From NCBI GenBank assembly GCA_902776305.1, contig CACYPS010000018.1, positions 1 to 64,000 on the forward strand: a stretch of DNA of 64,000 bases. The letters run 5' to 3'. The stretch's first letter is position 1. Every line of letters starts with the position of its first letter. Under the pieces are notes generated by a model, which ran no database searches, had not been told where the DNA came from, and was given only the letters and a program-made list of their open reading frames with translations. Of the stretch, positions 43,987 to 51,214 are shown piece by piece. Both the position numbers and the translations under genes were made by a program. The stretch is from an uncultured Lachnospiraceae bacterium (GTDB lineage Bacteria; Bacillota; Clostridia; Lachnospirales; Lachnospiraceae).

Positions 43987-44469
43987 TCACTCCCTGTTAC
44001 GCTTCGCCCTGTGCAGCTGCCATGCAGAATACACAAAGAGCGATAAGGTGACAGCCGCCATCACGCCCGTCATATCTATACACACATCTATAAAATCACC
44101 CGACCTCAGTGACACGAATGTCTGGTGGAATTCGTCCGTACATGCATACACAAAAGAGACGAGGATACTGTAGAACATGGCTCTCGTCACGATCGTTGAT
44201 GCGCAAAAGGACAGGAGCAGAAGAGTATAGAGTATGGCATATTCATTCATATGGGCGGCCTTGCGGACATAGGGATGAAGCATGTTCGTGAGGTGTTCGG
44301 CATCTTCCTCATCGCCGTCCCGCACGATTTCGATGACATTAACGATCTTCTGTGTGACCCGGAGGGAGAATCCCTGAGACGTAGATGCGACCTGTCCGGA
44401 CATATTGAAGATCATTATCATCCAGATGATTGTCGGCACGTACCAGAAATATGATCTAAGAATTTTCAT
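43987..44469 (-). CDS. VanZ-family protein
   Basis: Protein of 160 aa with four membrane helices. The family hallmarks are all there: RKAAHMNEYAILYTLL, then CTDEFHQTF and RSGDFIDVCIDMTG. This is the compact classical VanZ, unlike the longer one at 37.9 kb. The start at 44469 (AGAGG upstream) overlaps the end of the preceding DUF6056-like gene by 14 bp, so it is translated from the same mRNA. Role unknown, envelope related. Confidence 0.88.
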   Translation of the reverse strand: MKILRSYFWYVPTIIWMIMIFNMSGQVASTSQGFSLRVTQKIVNVIEIVRDGDEEDAEHLTNMLHPYVRKAAHMNEYAILYTLLLLSFCASTIVTRAMFYSILVSFVYACTDEFHQTFVSLRSGDFIDVCIDMTGVMAAVTLSLFVYSAWQLHRAKRNRE

Positions 44470-45985
44470 AATAACCTCTATTATCCTTGTGTGATATACG
44501 TGTGGAGTTTCCGGAACCGGTCCGCAGAGAACGGACGAGCTCAAGCAGGAGCGCGCATATCGGTATCATGAGCAGTTCTCTGCTGAAAAATGAGCTGCGG
44601 CTGATTGACACCGCAACAGTGGGCGTGAAGCCCATAACGACCTGTTCCGCGACTGCTCCGCAGTAGAAAAGTGCATTCTTGAAATCAAGTTCATCCCCGA
44701 TGCCGATGAAGATCAGAAAAGCGGTCACGATGATCGCAAACATACCTAGGAAGGTAGCGAACCAGTTTGCTGACGTGTAAAATCCATACACATCGTTATA
44801 TACAAATGCATACGCAGGGCTATCCTTAGCGAACAGATAGAGTCCATAATATAACATCGGGAATGCAGCCGTCAACGTCAGAAGGATTCCGCGCCTGTGT
44901 GCGACCATGAGCAGGAAAACTATCACTGACAGAACGAGCACGGGAAGATAAATCTCGTGCAGGCAGGCTCCGAGCGTGTAAGCGGTACCGAGCAGGAGCT
45001 TATCGGTAAATCCGAGAAGACCGTAGTTCGGAAACCAGAACAGGGCTTCCTCCCTGAACCGCACCATATTTCCCGGAGCGGAGAGGAAGAAGAAAAATGC
45101 GGCAGTAGTGAGGAACCATAAAAGATACGCATAGCGCGGTATGGAACGTAAACTTCCTGTCAGAAATGCGAGTGCGATGAGTATTCCGCCGAAAACGAAA
45201 TAAAAGCTTCCGCTCGGCTCGAATCCCGCACAGTAGATAGAGGACAGGGCCAAAAGGACCATCACTGCCCAGGAAGGTATATCGTACTTTCCGCGTTTAC
45301 TGACGGATCTGTCGGAGCTTTCTGCAGAGACCTTCATCCCTGTCAAAGGTGGCTGCTGCGTCATTGCGTGTCTTTTGACGGATTTTTCGGAGCTTGCTGC
45401 AGAGACCTTCATCCCTTTCAAAGGTGGCTGCTGCGTCTCTCCGTGTCTTTTGACGGACTTGTCGGAGCTTACTGCAGAGATCTCATTCTCTGCATTTGAG
45501 AGGATCGGCGTAAAGGGCAGAAGCGCGTATAACATAGCACAAAATGCCCACACATAGAGGACCGAAGCGGTTTTCCAGAATATCGTCACATCGAGTATAT
45601 CTGTCGGCGTCAGTATATATAAACAGACTGCAAGGAACACAAGAATCAGGCTCTCCGCACGTGTGTCATCTTCTTTGCCGGAGAAGACCCAGATGCAGGT
45701 CAGTACAAGGGAAAATGCAGTCAGTATGCCGTTCATGATATCTACAAGTCCGACAGAGAAAGAGAGCAGAAGAAGGAAAATGCCGTGCGGCACGACCCTT
45801 CCGCTCCATGTGATCCAGTATTCCTGTGCCCACGCCCACAGGTCATGTCCGTGGAAAGTGAATGTGCGCAGAAATGTGGCGTCATCCATACGCAGCGGCT
45901 GTGCCAGATTGGCAGTCAGCGATATCGCCAGCACGATGGCAAATGCAAGAAGATTTTTCCGGATAAACTTCAGTGGACTTCTCAT
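44456..45985 (-). CDS. Polytopic membrane protein, DUF6056/GtrII-like
   Basis: Protein of 509 aa with about eleven hydrophobic helices. The N-terminal part has the external motif LRMDDATFLRTF before helix 2, and GRVVPHG, as in DUF6056 proteins, proposed GT-C type glycosyltransferases. Residues about 170-225 are an inserted hydrophilic loop made of 25-residue repeats (see 45301-45475). It forms an overlapping operon with the genes at 46527 and 44469. Confidence 0.7.
   Translation of the reverse strand: MRSPLKFIRKNLLAFAIVLAISLTANLAQPLRMDDATFLRTFTFHGHDLWAWAQEYWITWSGRVVPHGIFLLLLSFSVGLVDIMNGILTAFSLVLTCIWVFSGKEDDTRAESLILVFLAVCLYILTPTDILDVTIFWKTASVLYVWAFCAMLYALLPFTPILSNAENEISAVSSDKSVKRHGETQQPPLKGMKVSAASSEKSVKRHAMTQQPPLTGMKVSAESSDRSVSKRGKYDIPSWAVMVLLALSSIYCAGFEPSGSFYFVFGGILIALAFLTGSLRSIPRYAYLLWFLTTAAFFFFLSAPGNMVRFREEALFWFPNYGLLGFTDKLLLGTAYTLGACLHEIYLPVLVLSVIVFLLMVAHRRGILLTLTAAFPMLYYGLYLFAKDSPAYAFVYNDVYGFYTSANWFATFLGMFAIIVTAFLIFIGIGDELDFKNALFYCGAVAEQVVMGFTPTVAVSISRSSFFSRELLMIPICALLLELVRSLRTGSGNSTRISHKDNRGYYENS
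45301..45475 (-). repeat. 75-bp in-frame tandem repeat inside the DUF6056-like gene
   Basis: Units start at 45301, 45376 and 45451 with an exact 75-bp period, two full and one partial. They encode repeats of the type SSDKSVKRHGETQQPPLKG in a cytoplasmic or extracellular loop. The period is a multiple of three, so the frame is kept. Confidence 0.88.
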
Positions 45986-46527
45986 AGCGCAGGCACCTTC
46001 TCCCCTGTGTCGAAAAGAACCCGCATTCCGTCTTCCCGCTCTGAAACTACCGCGATATGCATGTCTTTCTGATATGTGAGACCTTCACTTCCGAGCTTCA
46101 TGAAACTGAGGATACCGTATCGCCTTGCAGCTCCTTCGGGCACCTCCACATCAGGGTGGGCAAGGGACATATCGTCCCGCCCCCTTCCTACAGTGGGGAG
46201 CAGATAGACGAACGTACCATCCGTCAGTGCGAAGGAGGTGTTATTGGCCACAGTCACGATGGACCGGCCGGTCCCGTAATTGTAGCCTGTGTACAGAGTG
46301 CCGTCATAAGCCCAGCCCGCTATGATAAGATACTTTCCGTCGTCCGAGAGTGTCACGGCGTCGACATATGCGCCCATTTTTTCGTCGCCGGGCAGAAAAT
46401 CTTCCACCTGATAAACGTACGCAGCATAATAGGCATGCCTGAACAGGAAAAGCGCCGCGAGCGACAGAAGCGCTCCGGCGACGATCGGTATGAAATTCCG
46501 ATAGGGCGTCTTCACTTTGAAGGTCAC
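45982..46527 (-). CDS. Membrane-anchored hypothetical protein
   Basis: Protein of 181 aa starting at a GTG (46527) with AAGGAGA 6 nt upstream; the open frame continues further upstream without a start signal. One N-terminal transmembrane helix (about 11-31) is followed by an extracellular beta-rich domain with a repeated feel (TLSDDGKYLIIAGWAYDG). No enzyme motif recognised. Its stop overlaps the next start (ATGA), so it heads the operon with the DUF6056-like and VanZ genes, presumably in the same envelope function. Confidence 0.72.
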   Translation of the reverse strand: MTFKVKTPYRNFIPIVAGALLSLAALFLFRHAYYAAYVYQVEDFLPGDEKMGAYVDAVTLSDDGKYLIIAGWAYDGTLYTGYNYGTGRSIVTVANNTSFALTDGTFVYLLPTVGRGRDDMSLAHPDVEVPEGAARRYGILSFMKLGSEGLTYQKDMHIAVVSEREDGMRVLFDTGEKVPAL

Positions 46528-46538
46528 GGTTCTTCTCC

Positions 46539-46567
46539 TTGTGTCCGGGCAAAATTTAGAGTATACT
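46539..46567 (+). promoter_or_regulatory. Promoter of a small membrane peptide gene
   Basis: TTGTGT (46539-46544), 17-bp spacer, TATACT (46562-46567). It lies between the divergent GTG gene and the peptide gene and points toward the latter. Confidence 0.65.
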
Positions 46568-46609
46568 TGATAGCAACAAGAGACTTGAGAATGATAAGGA
46601 GGCACTTGT

Positions 46610-46723
46610 ATGTTCAAACGCAATAATACGCAGAGAATGCTGGATACGGCGCTCGCAATCTCGGCGCTTGTATTTATACTCGTCCTTGCAATCATGAGTA
46701 GGATGGTAAACGGCAGGAAGTAA
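46610..46723 (+). CDS. 37-residue membrane peptide
   Basis: Peptide of 37 aa: MFKRNNTQRMLDTALAISAL, a hydrophobic helix (about 12-29), then a short basic end. The start has a perfect AAGGAGG 7 nt upstream, a 17-bp-spaced promoter in front and a terminator whose loop contains the stop codon. These signals make it a real gene despite its length. It is divergent from the envelope operon at 46527. Function unknown; small single-helix peptides often regulate membrane complexes or are toxins. Confidence 0.72.
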   Translation: MFKRNNTQRMLDTALAISALVFILVLAIMSRMVNGRK

Positions 46724-46738
46724 TCCCGCCGTTTTTTT
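46709..46738 (+). terminator. Terminator of the small membrane peptide gene
   Basis: AACGGC-a-GG (46709-46717) pairs with CCGCCGTT (46726-46733), with a one-base bulge, followed by TTTTTTT. The stop codon TAA (46721-46723) lies in the loop. Confidence 0.85.
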
Positions 46739-46840
46739 ATTCTTCATCGCGCAATACTCGTGACTTCAGTCGTGAGATACGCGCGCAAAGTGAAATCTGG
46801 CTTCATCGTGAGTACAATCTCGCGATGAAGTACGCATGCT

Positions 46841-46928
46841 TAGGCACGGCGGATCGCAGACATGCGCAGTGGAAGGCGCTTGCGCGCCGCGCATGTCGCG
46901 GCAAGAACGCCGAGGCGTTCTTGAATTC
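46841..46928 (-). repeat. Dispersed repeat family D, copy 1
   Basis: Read on the minus strand it begins right at the stop codon of the dehydrogenase gene: hairpin CAAGAACGC/GCGTTCTTG, then CGCGCAAGCGC and CCACTGCGCATGTCTGCGATCC. The second copy follows nifJ at 54757 in the same orientation to its gene. A further palindromic block, CTTCATCGTGAG.../CGCGATGAAG, occupies 46745-46830. Confidence 0.85.
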
Positions 46929-47958
46929 AGATGTCGAACATGATTTTTGTATAGAAACGGTCGCTCATCAGAAGCTCAAATGCCTTTGAATAATCCTCCA
47001 GCTTAAAGCTGTGTGTCACGATCTCGTCTGCAGGAATCTCACCCTCCTGCATATATCTGATCACATCGTTCCAGTCGTTGTTTCCGGGTGCATAACCGGA
47101 ATTCCATGTTCCGTGGATAGAGAGCTCGTTGCGGAGAATTTTCCAGAAAATCTTCTTATCGAAAGAGACAGTCTCCTCCGGATTTCCGGTGAACACGATA
47201 TTGCTTCCTTTTCCTGCCGCCGCCAGGGCGTAGTTGCATGCCAGTGAATTCCCCGCCATCTCAAGGACGACGTCAGACATATCGCCCTCCGTCAGCTGTG
47301 CGACCGCTTCCTCGACATCCCAGCCGGTTGCGTTTATGACATGGTTGGCGACCTGGGAGGCATTCATGACCTTTTCCTTTGAGTGGCCTACGATAATGAT
47401 CTTGGAGGCTCCGCGGATCCTTGCAATGCAGGCGGCGAGAAGAGCAATCGTGCCGGTCCCGATGATTGTTACAACATCGCCCTGCTTCATCTTAGCCCGC
47501 TTTAAGGCATGGCTTGCGACCGTTGCCGGTTCGCACAGCGCCGCCGTATGATAATCCATATCGTCCGGAAGAATGTTTATGTTGAAGACCGGAACGGCGA
47601 GATACTCGGCAAATCCGCCGTCTCGTCTCGATCCGAAATAGTCATAATGCTCACACTGGGCGTATCTGCCCTGACGGCAGGGCTCGCACTGACGGCAGGG
47701 CAGCAGCGGGAAGACCGCCACCTTCTTGCCGAGAAGCTCATCTCTTGATCCGGGACCGAGCCCTACGATTTCGCCGGCAATCTCATGACCGGGGATCGTC
47801 GGAAAATGATAGGTCCCGTTTTTGAAAATTCTTGCCTTGTCGCTGCTGCAGATGCCGCAGGCGTGAATCCGGACGAGGACCTCTCCGCGTCCCGGAGTCG
47901 GTGTATCTACTTCTTTTAATGAAATCTTTCCGATATCTTCAAGTACTAATGCTTTCAA
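46927..47958 (-). CDS. tarJ: Zinc-dependent alcohol dehydrogenase, probable ribitol-5-phosphate dehydrogenase
   Basis: Protein of 343 aa in the MDR family. Catalytic zinc ligands sit in ACGICSSD (Cys37) and GHE (about residue 59); the structural zinc site is CRQCEPCRQGRYAQC (about 88-102). The NAD(P)-binding part has IGTGTIALLAA. By sequence alone it is a sugar-alcohol dehydrogenase (TarJ or galactitol-phosphate type). Its gene overlaps a TarI-like cytidylyltransferase by 20 bp, so TarJ, which makes ribitol-5-phosphate from ribulose-5-phosphate, is favoured. Confidence 0.72.
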   Translation of the reverse strand: MKALVLEDIGKISLKEVDTPTPGRGEVLVRIHACGICSSDKARIFKNGTYHFPTIPGHEIAGEIVGLGPGSRDELLGKKVAVFPLLPCRQCEPCRQGRYAQCEHYDYFGSRRDGGFAEYLAVPVFNINILPDDMDYHTAALCEPATVASHALKRAKMKQGDVVTIIGTGTIALLAACIARIRGASKIIIVGHSKEKVMNASQVANHVINATGWDVEEAVAQLTEGDMSDVVLEMAGNSLACNYALAAAGKGSNIVFTGNPEETVSFDKKIFWKILRNELSIHGTWNSGYAPGNNDWNDVIRYMQEGEIPADEIVTHSFKLEDYSKAFELLMSDRFYTKIMFDI

Positions 47959-48628
47959 AGAGTTCTAAATCCTCCTTTGTGGTAATTTTGAGATTGCCGC
48001 GGCTTCCCGGGACAAGATGAATTTTCATACCGTTTGCCACAGCAATCTGTGTGCTCCCGCGGAGATCCCGCACTCCTTCGGGGCCTGCTTTGATGTGAGC
48101 GTCGTAATATTTGCCGAAAAGAAATGATTCCGGCGTCTGGCCTGCGACGAGCGCATCGCGCGGGACCTGCTCATCGATCGTCTGTCCGTCGTAACTGAGG
48201 TAGCAGGTGTCGGTGACCGGAAGGTAGGGCATTACGCCGTCCCACTCCGGAAATCCGGTAAGTGTGTCCGTGATGATCCGGTCGGACACACAGGGCCGCA
48301 CCGCGTCGTGGATACTCACGACATCGTTTTGTGCAGCGTCTGTCTCCAATGCAATGAGACCGTTCAGAATCGAGAGCTGCCGCGTGTCGCCTGCGGGTGC
48401 GAATCCGCGGAACTTTGAAATATTCTCGCGCCTGATCAGCTCTTTCAGATAGTCATACCATTTGGGGTCTGCAACGATGGTGATCGTGTCGGCCAGCGGA
48501 TGTTTTTCGAATTTTTCCAGACAATAGGCAATAATGGGTCTGCCGCCGACCTCGATATACTGTTTCGGGAGAGTTCCGAGCTGCATACGGCTTCCGATGC
48601 CGCCGGAAACAATTAGTATGTGATTCAT
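47939..48628 (-). CDS. tarI: IspD/TarI-family cytidylyltransferase, probable ribitol-5-phosphate cytidylyltransferase
   Basis: Protein of 229 aa. SGGIGSRM and LPKQYIEVGGRPI form the CTP-binding start, and SIHDAVRP (about 105) and STQIAVA are family marks. It joins CTP to a sugar phosphate, giving CDP-ribitol if TarI or CDP-methylerythritol if IspD. Coupling to a dehydrogenase gene and location beside glycan genes favour TarI. The frame extends to 48685 but TGGAGGAGCG before 48628 fixes the start. Confidence 0.78.
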   Translation of the reverse strand: MNHILIVSGGIGSRMQLGTLPKQYIEVGGRPIIAYCLEKFEKHPLADTITIVADPKWYDYLKELIRRENISKFRGFAPAGDTRQLSILNGLIALETDAAQNDVVSIHDAVRPCVSDRIITDTLTGFPEWDGVMPYLPVTDTCYLSYDGQTIDEQVPRDALVAGQTPESFLFGKYYDAHIKAGPEGVRDLRGSTQIAVANGMKIHLVPGSRGNLKITTKEDLELFESIST

Positions 48629-48952
48629 CGCTCCTCCATTCTTATGTAATATGGGCATTATAACAAAAGTCGGCGCGAAAGTCACCCTAGCTGTTCATAA
48701 TGGCGGAGTAAGCACTGATATCCGGATTGGAAGAGTATAGATTTCGTAGAGAATCGGGCTATACATTTTCGGAGCAATAGGGTATGATACATTGATAAGG
48801 TCGTCGAAAGTTGATTACGGACTATGCTTTCGGCACTGTAATCATACAACTTGCAAAGTAAAAATACTTTCAGGATTGTGACTGTACTTTCGGTATAAAG
48901 CGGGAGTACTGAGTGAAGCCCAAATAAATTCCTACGGAGCAGAGGAGAAGAT
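48629..48952. other. Intergenic region between divergent tarI and ABC-F genes
   Basis: 324 bp. It must hold both promoters; TATGAT near 48783 is a candidate -10, but no pair is convincing. A stretch at about 48803-48835 (AGTTGATTACGGA ... GTAATCAT) resembles an inverted, decayed copy of repeat family B. No coding frame supported. Confidence 0.5.
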
Positions 48953-50593
48953 ATGATAGCTGCAAATAATGTAACCTACCGCGTCGGAAAAAAGGCGCTT
49001 TTTGAGGATGTCAATATCAAGTTCACGGAGGGGAACTGCTACGGACTCATCGGTGCGAACGGCGCCGGAAAATCCACTTTCCTGAAGATCCTTGACGGTC
49101 AGCTGGAGACTACATCAGGTAACATCTCCATTACACCGGGAAACAGAATTTCCTTCCTCGAACAGGATCACTTTAAATATGATGAGTATGAAGTCCTGGA
49201 TACGGTCATCATGGGAAACCGCCGTCTCTATGACATCATGAAAGAGAAGGACGCCCTCTACATGAAAGAGGATTTTTCCGATGAGGACGGCATTCATGCC
49301 GCCGAGCTCGAAGCTGAATTCGCGGACATGAACGGCTGGGAGGCAGAGTCGGATGCGGAGGCTCTTCTGAACGGACTCGGCATTGAGACTGAACTGCATC
49401 ATGAGATCATGGGGAATCTCGATGGTCCGCTCAAGGTCAAGGTCCTCCTCGCACAGGCTCTGTTCGGAAATCCGGATATCCTGCTCCTCGATGAGCCGAC
49501 CAACCACTTGGACATGAGCGCGATCGAGTGGCTCGAAGAATTCCTGATCGGTTTTGAAAATACTGTCATCGTCGTATCTCATGACCGCTATTTCCTGAAT
49601 AAGGTGTGTACACAGACGGCCGACATTGACTTCGGAAAGATCCGCCTGTATGCAGGTAACTATGATTTCTGGTTCGAATCTTCCCAGCTTCTTCAGAAAC
49701 AGATGAAGGAAGAGAACAGAAAGAAGGAAGAGAAAATCAAGGAACTGCAGGAGTTCATTTCCAGATTCTCGGCAAATGCCTCCAAGTCCAAGCAGGCCAC
49801 ATCCCGTAAGAGAGCCCTGGAGAAGATCCAGCTTGATGCGATGGTGCCGACCAGCAGAAAATATCCGTATATCGACTTCCGTCCTAACCGTGAGATCGGA
49901 AACGATGTTCTGCTTGTAGAGCATCTTTCGAAGACAATTGACGGTGAGGTCATCTTTAAAGATCTGAACTTCATTATCAACCGTACGGATAAAGTGGCGT
50001 TCGTCGGCGGCAACGAGAGGGCAAAGACGGTTCTATTTGAAATCCTCATGGGCAATATGGAACCGGATGAGGGATACTACAAGTGGGGCATCACGACCAG
50101 CCGCGCTTACTTCCCGCACGACTACAACGCCGAGTTCGACAATGACCTTACGATAGCCGACTGGCTGACGCAGTATTCCGAGAATAAGGATACGACATAT
50201 GTCCGCGGTTTCCTCGGACGCATGCTCTTTGCGGGTGAGGACGGAATCAAGCGCGTGCGCGTTCTCTCCGGAGGTGAGAAGGTCAGATGCCTGCTCTCCA
50301 AGATGATGATCTCGGGTGCAAATGTGCTCATATTCGATGAACCGACCAACCATCTGGATATGGAGGCAATCACAGCCCTCAACAACGGTATGATCAAGTT
50401 CCCGGGTGTGATCCTGTTCACATCCCACGACCATCAGATCGTGGAGACGACGGCGAACCGCATCATGGAATTCCTTCCGGACGGAACCCTCATCGACAAG
50501 ATGGGTACATACGACGAGTATCTGGCTTCTGATGTCATGGCTAAGAAGAGACAGATTTATGTTGCAAGCGAGGATCAGGAAGCTGATGACTGA
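48953..50593 (+). CDS. ABC-F family ATPase (ribosome-associated type)
   Basis: Protein of 546 aa with two ABC domains and no membrane helix. Domain 1: Walker A GANGAGKST (about 34-42), the signature region degenerate, Walker B ILLLDEPTNHLDM. The linker at about 245-300 is Lys/Glu-rich helical. Domain 2: Walker A reads GGNERAKTV, missing two glycines but keeping Lys; signature LSGGEKVRC and DEPTNHLDM are intact. Such proteins act on the ribosome as translation factors or antibiotic protectors. Which sub-type (YkpA/YbiT-like by length) is not certain. A GGAG site precedes the ATG. Confidence 0.88.
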   Translation: MIAANNVTYRVGKKALFEDVNIKFTEGNCYGLIGANGAGKSTFLKILDGQLETTSGNISITPGNRISFLEQDHFKYDEYEVLDTVIMGNRRLYDIMKEKDALYMKEDFSDEDGIHAAELEAEFADMNGWEAESDAEALLNGLGIETELHHEIMGNLDGPLKVKVLLAQALFGNPDILLLDEPTNHLDMSAIEWLEEFLIGFENTVIVVSHDRYFLNKVCTQTADIDFGKIRLYAGNYDFWFESSQLLQKQMKEENRKKEEKIKELQEFISRFSANASKSKQATSRKRALEKIQLDAMVPTSRKYPYIDFRPNREIGNDVLLVEHLSKTIDGEVIFKDLNFIINRTDKVAFVGGNERAKTVLFEILMGNMEPDEGYYKWGITTSRAYFPHDYNAEFDNDLTIADWLTQYSENKDTTYVRGFLGRMLFAGEDGIKRVRVLSGGEKVRCLLSKMMISGANVLIFDEPTNHLDMEAITALNNGMIKFPGVILFTSHDHQIVETTANRIMEFLPDGTLIDKMGTYDEYLASDVMAKKRQIYVASEDQEADD

Positions 50594-50607
50594 TGTAATG
50601 ACTAATA

Positions 50608-50758
50608 AATACTTCCCACTTGTGGTTTATGAACAGTCTCATCATAAAAAAATGCATCGTCGGGACGCTTCCGCTCGGTCTCGCTGGCAGCGGTACTAAG
50701 AATTTTTCTGCGTCTTTGACTTGAAAAATTCAAGTACCGGCCGCTGAGTGGGAAGTAT
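50608..50758 (+). repeat. Dispersed repeat family C, copy 2
   Basis: Terminal inverted repeats ATACTTCCCACT / AGTGGGAAGTAT, then the core ATCATAAAAAAATGCATCG, GGGACGCT and GCGGTACTA / AAGTACCGGCCGC shared with 43001-43212. The right inner arm is shorter than in copy 1. Confidence 0.82.
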
Positions 50759-50898
50759 GAGTTGTCAGGAGGGCGAAGTGCTGTGCGGAGTATTGGATGA
50801 AGATTCAGGTACGAAGCGGGAAGTATGAGTTGTCAGGTGGGCGAAGTGTCGTGCGGAGTATTGGATGATGATTCAGGTACGAAGCGGGAAGTATGAGT
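50750..50898 (+). repeat. 68-bp tandem repeat next to family C copy 2
   Basis: Units begin with GGGAAGTATGAG at 50750, 50818 and 50886 (period exactly 68), two full copies and a partial one. The unit start is the terminus of the family C element, so the array seems to have grown from its right end. The rest of 50594-51214 holds a terminator and the nifJ promoter. Confidence 0.85.
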
Positions 50899-50937
50899 CG
50901 GTCTGACTTTTTTACAATTTTATATAGTTTATGTTAA

Positions 50938-50976
50938 AACCCGGGTTGTATATTCTGTATACCTGGGTTTTTTTAT
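50938..50976 (+). terminator. Rho-independent terminator upstream of nifJ
   Basis: AACCCGGGT (50938-50946) pairs with ACCTGGGTT (50961-50969), one G-T pair, followed by a run of seven T. It probably ends the ABC-F transcript after the repeats. Confidence 0.85.
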
Positions 50977-51041
50977 TTTCTTTTAAAACGCTATATATTG
51001 GGTTAGTGGTGGCAAATTTGCACCGCTTTTAGTACAAATCT

Positions 51042-51095
51042 TTGTGCACAATTCACAGAAGATTAATAGACAATCATGGGTCTCGGTGTTATAAT
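51042..51095 (+). promoter_or_regulatory. nifJ promoter with a Rex-like palindrome
   Basis: TAGACA (51067-51072), 17-bp spacer, TATAAT (51090-51095). Just upstream, TTGTGCA-CAA-TTCACAG (51042-51058) resembles the Rex operator TTGTGAAnnnnTTCACAA but has a 3-nt centre. Rex, an NADH sensor, is known to control fermentation genes in clostridia. The leader to the ATG is about 110 nt with AAGGAGG near its end. Confidence 0.6.
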
Positions 51096-51214
51096 TTCAT
51101 TATGCTGGATTAGTATGATTGTGCGCAGTTTCGTGACGAACGTGCACGGACTTGCGGAACAGCACTATGTAACATTTATGTTTTTATCAATTTCTCCAAG
51201 GAGGAAACACAGGT

